NCBI RefSeq assembly: GCF_011683915.1 | Contig: NZ_JAAQPH010000014.1 | Coordinates: forward strand, 62,001-126,000 | Direction of reading: 5' to 3' | Source of the DNA: Pelagibius litoralis | Lineage (GTDB): Bacteria > Pseudomonadota > Alphaproteobacteria > Kiloniellales > Kiloniellaceae | Length of the DNA: 64,000 nucleotides | Shown here: piece after piece, positions 8,276-18,400 of the stretch | Position numbering within the stretch: the first letter of the stretch is position 1 | How the letters are laid out: every line of letters starts with the position of its first letter | Position numbers and translations under genes: made by a program | Notes under the pieces: model-generated | Seen by the model: only the letters and a program-made list of their open reading frames with translations | What the model was told of the DNA's origin: nothing | The model's database searches: none

Positions 8276-9454
8276 GTGAAACCCCATACATCACTGATTG
8301 ATACCGTTGCTTGCATCTACCGTTTGGCACTGGCGCCGGAAGGACAGTGGTCGGATGCCTTGGACCGTATCGCTTGGGAACTGGGCGCGATCGGTGCTAG
8401 CTTTCACTTGGTCGATCCACGCTGCGCGGAACTTTGCGTGAGCAGCGCGTCGTCGTTCTATCTCGGGCTTTCTTACGAGCAGTGGCAGCAATGGGCAGAG
8501 AAGTACGGCAAGAGCGATTTGCCGTCCTATCAAGCACTGATGGCGATGCGCGAAACCGGCTTTCACTCCGACATGAGCTTACTAGGCTACAATAGCGAGG
8601 AAGAACATCGGACTCATCCAAGCATTAGATACGCCATCGAAGAATTTGGAACCCGGCACCGCGCCGGCACCAGGCTGAATCTCCACGATGCTTGGCTTGA
8701 TGTGCTTGCCGTTCAGTATGCTGCCGAACGCGGGCCCATCACCAAGGCGGAAACCGAAACCGGCGCTCTGATCATTCCACATATGGCCAAGAGTGTGGAG
8801 ATGCATCGTGCCTTCGCTTTGCTTCGCAGCCGCCATGATGCCGTGGTTGCGGCCCTCGATCGCTGGCATGTAGGAATCTGTATTGTCCTCGAAGGTGGGA
8901 GCATTGTGGTATCCAATCGCCATGCCGAGGCGATACTGGACGCCGAAGATGGGCTGAAGACAGACCGACAGCGGCGTCTCTGCGTAACCGGCAGCGAAGA
9001 AAACGGGGCCTTGCAAAAGGCAATCCGCGGCGCCTGCGCGACCGCCCTGGGTTCCGATCTCAGAGCGGAAACACTCATGACGGTAAAACGCCCGTCCTGC
9101 TGCGACTCATACCTGATCTCTGTCTCGCCACTTGGCAACGATGGGCAAGAACTCGATCGTGGGTTTACCGGCGCGCTTGTCGCGATCATCGACCCGACAA
9201 AATCTGACTCGATTTCAACGGCCGGTATGGGCGAAATCTACGATCTGACCAGGACGGAACAAGAGGTTTGCCGGCTGCTGGCAAAAGGCTGTGCGACAGG
9301 CGACATCGCCGACATCCGAAACCTGCAGGTTGAAACCGTCCGCAGCTACGTGAAGTCTGTTCTGGCGAAAACCAGAACCCACAGCCGCGCTGATCTGGTA
9401 CGCCTTGCGATCCTGCTCAACCCGCCAATCGATGCGCCGGATGAGAAGCCATAA
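8276..9454 (+). CDS. LuxR-type regulator, paralogue B
   Basis: A 392-residue protein beginning at GTG 8276 with GGGAG upstream. It repeats the layout of its upstream neighbour: SLIDTVACIYRLALAPEGQW at the start, a PAS-like middle with SIVVSNRHAEAILDAEDGL, and a C-terminal LuxR helix-turn-helix with LTRTEQEVCRLLAKGC and VETVRSYVKSVLAKTRTHSR. The two genes are separated by about 140 bp and look like a tandem duplication that has since diverged. Its 3' end faces the 3' end of the adhesin gene, only 44 bp apart. The ligand and targets are unknown. Confidence 0.85.
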   Translation: MKPHTSLIDTVACIYRLALAPEGQWSDALDRIAWELGAIGASFHLVDPRCAELCVSSASSFYLGLSYEQWQQWAEKYGKSDLPSYQALMAMRETGFHSDMSLLGYNSEEEHRTHPSIRYAIEEFGTRHRAGTRLNLHDAWLDVLAVQYAAERGPITKAETETGALIIPHMAKSVEMHRAFALLRSRHDAVVAALDRWHVGICIVLEGGSIVVSNRHAEAILDAEDGLKTDRQRRLCVTGSEENGALQKAIRGACATALGSDLRAETLMTVKRPSCCDSYLISVSPLGNDGQELDRGFTGALVAIIDPTKSDSISTAGMGEIYDLTRTEQEVCRLLAKGCATGDIADIRNLQVETVRSYVKSVLAKTRTHSRADLVRLAILLNPPIDAPDEKP

Positions 9455-9498
9455 CCGCCCCTATCTCGACCCACACCCGCAGCGGCATCGCCCTCTGC

Positions 9499-12400
9499 CT
9501 ATACGACGGCGCTGAAGACGTCAAGATTGACCTCGGAAACCGATATGCCCTGCAGCACAGCCAGGAAGGCACCGCTTGACTGAAGCGCAATCGCTGCGTC
9601 GCCGCCTTGCGTCGCGGTGACCGCAAGATCACCCACACTAAGGCCGTCAACCAGGCCGAGACTGTCGATGCCGATCTCAAAATCGGCGATGACATCGGCC
9701 AATTCCAAGACATCTGCACCATCTTCCGCGCGCAGAATGAAAAGGTCCGACCCGTCCCCTCCCGTAAGGCTGTCGCGCCCGCCGCCGCCGTCCAGCCGGT
9801 CGTCACCGGCACCGCCGATGAAGTCATCGCCGCCGGTCCCGCCGAGGAAGATCGCGGCATCACCGGCCCCGTTATCGTTCAGGACCACAAAGTCCGCATC
9901 TCCGCCGGAAAAATCGACCGCGAAGTCAAAGCCCTGACCGACGCCGCGAAGGATGAAGGACAGCGCCTCCACCTCCGCCGTCAGGCCGTCGCCGGCGGTG
10001 AGAAAGCCGAAGCTGTCGCCGGCCTGAGGAGCATACCCATCGATCACCACGAATTCGAAAACGCCGCCATTGAGCTTCGCCTCCCCGGCGATCTGATAGA
10101 GATCGAAGGCGCCCGAAACGGTGCCGCCCAGTTCCACCTCCAGGGTGCCGGCGTTCATGGTGAAATCGCCGCCGAAGACGGCGGTACCCGGCGAATTGCC
10201 GTTGATCAAGGTGCCACCGTCATTCTCAACGTCGCCAATCAGAGTGCCGCCGGCCTGCACCGTGACAGTACCGCCGCTGCCGATGAAGATGTCGGCGATC
10301 CCATCACCCTCAGCCACGCCGGCGCGGACCGTGCCGCCATTGGCGATGGTCACGCTGCCGGTACCGCCGTCGTCGAAAAGCACCTCGCCGCTGTCGAAGT
10401 CGAACCCGGCGCCTACGACCAGCACGGCCCCAGCGTCGAAGAGCGTCGCCGTGCCGTCCACCCCGTCCACCACCAGGGCGCCGTTAGAGCCGGCTTCACG
10501 GCCGACGAAGGTGTAACCGCCGGCGGCGTTCACGACCTGCCCGCCCTGGGTCAGGTCGAGACTGCCATCGCCCGCGCGGCCAATGTTTATGGTGCCCAAG
10601 CTACCAGCGACATCGCCGGCGCCATTCGAAACGATAACCTCGCTGCCAAGGCCGTCGACTGTCATGGTACCGACGGACCCGGCCTCACGGCCAAGATTGA
10701 ACCCGGGAAACTCGCCGCCTTCTCCATCGATGGTGAGCAAGGCCCCGCCTTGAACCGTAAAGTTGCCCTCACCTAAGCGGCCGACCTGGAGGAAAGCGCC
10801 GAAACCGTCAACGTCCTGACCAGCGAGCCGCAGCTCGCTGCGCTGCGCACCATCGGAACTGCCGTCGATGAGCACGCTGCCCCGGCTGCCGACCTCCCGG
10901 CCAACATTCATGAATGTAGCGGTAACGAGGCCGCCCTGGTCGATGGTGAGTTCACCCGTTCCGAGGCGTCCGACATTGATGTTCGGCTCAACGCCCTGGA
11001 GCAGGAGCTCCGATCCTTCGCCGCGCACCAGGACCGATCCATTGCCGTTCGCGTAGCGACCGATGTTCATGCCGGCAAAGGCGTCATCCCCATCGATCGT
11101 CAGACGGCCACCACTCAAGATCTCGAGGCGGCTTTGGGCCAGGACCGTCGAGTCCTCGGGATTGCCGCGGCCTACGAACACAGTGGAGTCCTGGCCGAAG
11201 AGGCTGACGGCGCCGCCATTCCGGATGGTCATACTGGCATCGCCGCTGCGCAACTGAAGGCTTGGGCCGAAGATATCGTTATCCGGATCGACGGGGTCGG
11301 TTTGGGTGATATTGATCTGGGAGCCGGCACCGTCGACCAGCACGCTGCCGGTGCTCCCGTCCTCACGGGCGATCTGCAGGACCGGACTGTTGAAGCCCGG
11401 ACCTGCCGCAACGTTGATCACCGCGCCTGCCAGAACGTTGAGCGCACCCTGACTCCCTGCATTGCGTCCGATCCGGAAAAAGCCGGCGTCGTCGTCATCC
11501 GGCGGCAAGTAGGTACCGAAGTCGTTTGAAAGATTGATCTCCGTACCGGCACCGGTTGCCGTCACCGTGCCGGCCCCGTCACGCGCGACATCAATCCAAA
11601 GCCCATCGACAGCGGCACCGCCCGAGACGGTCATCTCACCGGTTCCAGACCTGCCAACTTCGATGATTGCGTCCAAGCCCGAAGTCGTGAGCCTAGACCC
11701 TGCCCCCGTCACCTCAAGAGAACCGAAGGCACCGGGCTGGCCGCCGACAAGCACCCTCTGCGCCACAACCTCGGCACCGCCACTGATTTCTAGACTTCCG
11801 TTGGCGAAATCCGTGCCGACCACGATCTCACCCTCGAACGGCGTACTGACATCCCCGTCCGCAAGCACCCGGAAGACGAAATCGTTCGGATCCAGGACGT
11901 ATCCAGGCAGGCCTTCAAGAAAAATCGCGTAACCGCCGCCGAAGTCGAGCAGCGTTCCACTTGTGACTGAGGACACGCCAATGCCGTCCGGGCTGGTGCT
12001 GTTCCAACCGATAACCTCAATGACATCCTGGCCCGGCGCAAAATCCGTCAGGGTGATCGCGGCGCTGGGTGCGCCGAGGTCCAGCGGCGCCAGGGTGATT
12101 ACGAAGGTATCGCCACCAAAGCCGCCGCTCAGAGTGTCGTTGCCCCCGGCGCCACCCAAGGTATCGCTGCCTCCACCGCCTTCCAGCAAATCGGCGGTGG
12201 CGCTGCCGCGGTCGAAGTCGTCGCGGTCGCCGCCGTCCAGGATCACGCCGTCTCCGGACACCACGCCGTCGCCCAAGAGGTCCAGCGTCCGGCTCCCCGC
12301 ATTCCCCGAGAACGCGAAACTGGCCTCGGCGGCGACGATCCCCGTCATCCGGTAGGACACAGAGTTGCTTTCAAAAAAGGAGCCATGGGTCAGGAAGGTA

Positions 12401-15400
12401 AAGCTGTCACCACTCTCGGCCACGAAACCCGGATCGAGGTCGAACTGGACCAGGCCGCCGTTGAAGTTGACGTTGCCGGTCGCCGAGACGACATCATGAC
12501 CGCTGACCGGTGTTTGCCCTGCGATCTCGATGCGCAGCAGGCCTTCGTTCAGATTGAAGTCGCCGTCGATTGACAGTTGACCCGGCGAGAGGCCGGGGTC
12601 GATGGTGCCGCCATTCAGGGACAAACCGCCGTCGACCAGACCGTTGCCGCCAAGGCTGCCGTTGACACCGACGGAAATGAATTCGGCCTGAACCTCCCCG
12701 CCGTTCAACAGCGTTACCGTCCCCTGACCGGTCTCTCCGATCACGAGGCCCGCGCCGGCATCAAAAAGGGCGCCAGCGCCATCGACCGCAACCGTGCCTT
12801 GCCCCCGCTCGTGGCCGCCGACGTTTGCCTCCTCGGCGATGACCGTACCGCCGTTGATCGCGAGAGAGCCGGCGGCCACCAGGTCCTGCCCAAACTCGCC
12901 GAACGGGTCGAAGGAACCGCTCCCCACGGAGAGGAAACCGCTGAGGGTCAGCGACGAGGTGGCGTCGACGGTCACGCTGCCGGTCGAGCCACCGGCCGAA
13001 GCGATGGCGTTGAAATCCCCGCCAGCGGTGACCGACCCGCCATTCTCGATTGTCAGTGTCCCGGAACCCTCTCGCCCGACCTGGAAATTGCCACCGATCT
13101 CCCAGGTCGCATTGTCGACCACGGCAGTGCCGGCCCCGGAAATGCCAAATCCGATGTCGACACGCTCCGCCACCACCCTGGCGCCGTCGCGGGTCTCAAG
13201 TCTACCCTGTCCTTCCTTGCCGACTTCGATGCGGTTGCCGAAGCTGTCCTGGGCATTGGTGCCGCCGACGCTCAGCAGAGAATCCGCGCCCTCGATGACC
13301 ACCCTGCCGTCGCTGCCCTCGTTGCGGCCGATCCTGAAGCGTGTATTGGCGTCGCCGCCCTGCACGGAGAGCGTGGCGCCGCTCTGGATCAGTAGGTTCC
13401 CCACGCCTCCGCCGTCTCGGCCCACGTCGAGCGCAACGAAATCGTCGCCGCCCACCAGAGAGAAGTCGGCGCCATTGCTGAGCGTCATCTGGCCGCTCCC
13501 CTCGCGGCCGATGCTGGAATACACCTCTTCGCCGGTCAGCGTGATCGAGGAATCCGGGCCATCGACCAGGACTGTGCCGTCGCCCGTTTCCCGGCGCCCC
13601 AAAGTGAGGTCCGAATTCTCACCGGTGAGGCTCAGCTGACCGCCGTTGCGGATTTCCAGGCTGCCGCTCCCGCGGAGGCCAACCGGCATGAAGGGCCCGA
13701 ACACACCGTTGTCCGGGTCCGCCGGGGCCGTTTGTGACAACACGATTTCAGATCCCGCCCCATCGATCACCACTGAACCGGTGCTGCCGGCATCTCGCGC
13801 GATGTAAAGTCCCGGTTCGGTCGTGTTCTCGTTCACGCCTTGGCCGTTGCGAACTTCCAGACGTCCGCCATTCAGGACCTCGATGGTGCCGTCACTGCCA
13901 ACTTTGTTCCCCACACTCACAAACCCGGCGGCATCAAAGAACTCACCGGAGAAGAGGCCCTCGTCGTTGGATGCCGTAACAATTGTACCCGCACCTTGGA
14001 TAGTGATCGTTCCGGTGCCCTCGCGGCCGGCCTCGAGTTGCAGGGTGCTGAGGGAGGCGCCGCCCGACACCACCAACTCGCCGGTCCCGCCGCGGCCGAC
14101 CTGTACGGTGTTGTCTTCTCCCCTTGTGGTGACAGTGGTGCCCGGCCCCTCAATCACCAAGGTGCCCGCACTCCCGGCCTCGGCGGCGACCACAAGGTTG
14201 TCGAAACCATCGCTCTCGAAGATGGCGGTGGCCCCGCCGCTGATGGTCGCTTCTCCGGTCCCAAAAACGCCGATGGCGGTGCTGCCCTCGACCGACAGTT
14301 GGCTGCCGCCAGTTACCTCAAGTGCGCCCTGGCCGGTCGCGGTCTCTCCCAGATTGAAGAAGCCGCCGGGACCGGACTTTACAACACTGGCACCATTGTC
14401 GATAGAGAGAGCGCCGACGCCGGCGTCGCCGACGATGATCCCCGAATCCGCGCCGTCAACGGCGATGGCTGAGCCGGCGCCATCTATCACGACAGCGCCA
14501 TTGCCTACGGCCTCTATACCCATTCTCAGCGTAGCGCTGTCACCCGCCAGGGTCAGGTCACCGCCGCTTGAGACCGTCAGGTTCCCCTGCCCGCTGCGCC
14601 CTACCGTCACAAAGGGCCCGAAAAATCCGTTGTCCGGATCAGACGGCCCGGCCTGGGACACCGCGATGATGGAGCCCTCGCCATCGACCAGCACCGCCCC
14701 GTTGCTGCCCGCGTTGCGGGCGACCTGGAGACCCAGATCGCTGGTATCCTCATTCACGCCGACGCCGTTGCGGATCTCCAGCCGGGCGCCGCCCAGAACC
14801 TGGAGCGTGCCGCTGCTGCCGTCGTCGCGGCCGACGCGGACGAAGCCGCCGTCGGTGGAGTCCGGGTCCGAAAAGAGGCCGTCATCGTTGGAGACGGTGA
14901 CCTCGGTTCCCAAACCGTTCAGTGTGACGTTGCCCTGCCCGGCCCTGCCGGCCTCCAGCCAGAGGGTGTTCAGGGCGGCGCCATCCTGAACCGTCAGCGT
15001 ACCGGTTCCGGCAAGACCGACCTGCACCGTGTTGTCTTCGCCTCTGGTGGTAACGCTGGTGCCGGCGCCCTCGACGACCAGCGAGCCGGTACTGCCCTGT
15101 TCGGCGCCGATAATCAGATGGTCGACGCCGTCGCCTTCGAAAACAGCCGTGGCGCCACCGCTGATGGTCGCATTGCCGGTTCCAAAGTTGCCGATGTAGC
15201 TCGACCCCTCAATGGTGACTTGGCTATTGTTGGTCAGCACCAGGGTGCCGACACCGGTGGATTCCTCGCCCACCGAGAGGTAGCCGGAAGCGAGGACCTG
15301 GCCGGCGTCGATCATCAGGCTGCCGACCCCGGTCTCGCCGACAATGATCTCGAAGGGCTCGACGAAGGTGTCGCCGCTGCCGCTGATCGCCACAAAGCTG

Positions 15401-18400
15401 GCGACACCGCCGGCCAGTTGCACGCCGAGCAGGCCGCCGGCGTAGTTGAGCCCCGTGAATTCGACGCCGTTATCGATGACCTCGGCGGCATCAATGAAGT
15501 TCAGGGTTTCGCCTGCCAGAGGCAGAAAGCCGTCCAGAAAAACCACATCGATGATACCGGCAAAGGTGGCGGTGCCGCTGACCACAAGGCTGTCGCCGCC
15601 GCTGCCGTCGATTTCGACGGTGAGCACGCCGTCCGCGCCCTGCACAAATGCGCCGTCGATGGTCAGTTCTCCGGGGCTGGCGCCGGGATTGATGGTGCCG
15701 TTGTTGGTAAAGGTGCCGCCGGAAACATCGATAGTACCGCCGCCGCCGATCTCCCCGCCCAAAGTATTTTCGAAGTCGGCACCCACCAAGGCGAAGGTGG
15801 CAGCCGCAGCAAACGTCATGCTGCCGCTGTTGCGATAGGCGGCTGCGTTGGTCACCGTCACGTCAGCATTGGCGGCAAAAGTCGCGCCGGCTTCGTTACT
15901 GTGGGCGCCGCCGTTCCCGGCGATGTCGGTCACCGCATTGATCGTCACCGTGCCGTTGTTCACCAGATCGGCCGCAATGCTGCGCGGACCGCCCACCCCG
16001 GCCTCGCTGACGATGCTGCCCTGGTTGTCGAGCGGCGCCCCGGTCACCACCAGGCTGGCCTCGGTCGGACCTGTCGCCAGGCTGGCGGTGAGAGTGATCG
16101 TGCCTAACTGAACCAAGCCGGCGGTGAAGCTCAAGGTCGAAAGACCACTGCCCAGCCCGCCATCGATGACGATCGCCGCGCCGACGGCATTTGTGAAAGG
16201 CACAGCCAAGGCAACGCTACCGACAACGGTCAGGCTGCCGTCGTTCACCAGCGAGCCGCTGCCGCCGATATCGTTGGTGATCTGGCCTGTTCCGCTGAGC
16301 GTCAGAGCGGTGTCCAGGGTCAGCGGCGCGACGCCGCCAAGGGTGGCAAAGCCGGTGACGGCCAGGCTGCCGCCGCCATCCAGGGCGCCACCGGTCCAGT
16401 TGAATGCGCCGGCCAGATTCCCTGCCCCCCCGACGGTCAGTCCACCGCCGGACAGGATGACAGAGGCATCCCCATTCCCACTGAGAGGGCCGGCGACCGC
16501 CAGGTTGCCGCCTGTGATGTTCAATGTTTCATTGACCAGAGAAAGAGACTGCAGCGTGACCGCCCCGCTGGAGAAAGCAACAGCTCCAGCCTGGTCGGCG
16601 ATCGTCACATCGGCGCCATCGCCGGGCACGCTGTTGCTAACCCAGTTCAGCGGATTGTCCCAGGCGCCGTCGCCCCCGGCATTGGTCCAGACGAAGCCCG
16701 AGGCCACCGTGACCGTCGCCACGGCCGGGACGCTCAGGTTATTCGCGACGGCGCCGTCATCGGCCTGCACCAGGATACTGCGCTCGCCTGCAGTGGCGCT
16801 GGGGGATGTGTTTTCGTAAACGAGGCTGCGCAGCACCTGCTCGTACTCAGCCAGGCTGGCGCCACCGCTCAGTGTCAGCGATGCCGTGCCGTTGCCCGTC
16901 ACAACCACGGCGGTCCCGGTGGTATCGGCGCTCAGCACTTCGGCACCGCCGTCTTGAACGTTGCCGATGCTCACCGTCAGTCCGGTCAGGGTGGAGCCGT
17001 CCACGTCGCTTACGCTCGCGCCCGCCGCGGTAATGCCCACCGCAGCACCGCCCCGGACAAAGATCGTCTCGAAACCCAGGCCCGGACCGGGGCCGTTCAG
17101 ATCCACCTCGGGCGCGTCGTTCACGCCGGTGACGGTGACCGTCACCGTGGCCGTATCGGTGCCGCCGTTACCGTCGGAGATCTCATAGGCAAAGCTGTCC
17201 GTCGTCGTCTCGCCCGCCGCCAGGAAGTCGAACTGGCCGTTGGGGTCGTAGTCAAAGGTGCCGTCGCCGTTATCGGTCACCAGACCGGCGGTGCCGGTGG
17301 CGTCGAGGCCAGCCACCGAAAGGCTGTCGCCGCTATTGGGATCGCTGTCGTTGGCCAGGACGTTCGCCGTGGTGAAGCTGCTGTCCTCGTCCGCCGTAAA
17401 GCCCGTGCCGCTGTCGTCGTCGGCATCCGGCGGAGAATTCGGGATCGAGAAATCGATTTCCGCAGGATCCGGCAGGCTCGCCAGCGTCCCGTCGCTCACC
17501 GAGACGCTATAGGCCGGCGCCGTGCCGTCTCCATCGTCGACGAAGATCACCGCGCCATCGATTACCTGTTGCTGGGTGAAGAAGAAAACCGCGACGCCCT
17601 GGCTGTCTGCCAACTCGAACTGGCCGCCGGTAACCCCGCTGACCGTGAACTCCAGGGCGGCAGCGGCGTTGTCGGCGTCAGTAGCGCTCAGGTTCGCGGG
17701 GCCCAGAACCACCATTTCTCCCTGTTCGACACTCAAGCCGTTGTTCACCAGGACCGGCGCATCGTTGACCGGAGTCACGATGATCGGCACCACCTTGGGC
17801 GCGGAGGTGCCGCCGTCCGGATCGGTAACGGTGACCGAAAAACTGGCCTGATCGTCCTCGTCGCCGTTATGGGCGAAGAACAGATTGCCGTTGTCGAGAT
17901 CCGCCTGGGTGAACCCGGAGACGACCTGAAAGCCCGCGCCCACTCGCAGAACCACAAAGCCGTTGGTGGCCGTGATCAGGTCGTAGGTGTAGGCCGCGTT
18001 GGCCGGCGACTCGGCGTCGATGGCACTCACGGCCAGACTGTCGATGGCGGTTAAACCACCCTCTACGACCGTGATCGAGTTGATGTTCAAGATCGGTGGT
18101 GTGTTGGGTGGAGGGAGTGCCGGATCGTCGTCACCGCCTGAGTCTGACGCCGATTGTGGCGTCGTCACGTCCCCATCCGAGGACGTCGGTGGCAGGCTGG
18201 ATGTAGCAACGTCTGTCCCGTCTGGCGCGGCATCGCCCCCCCCTTCGGACACCGCCGGCGCCTCCAGGCCCGCCGCAAACCCGCTGCCCTGACTTTGCGG
18301 TTGGTTGCCGCTGCCGGCCTGTGGCTCCGAGGACGGTCCCCCGGCAGTTTCAATCGCCGGCTCGTTCAGGATTGCATCAATCTGTTCCTCGCTGAGGCCG

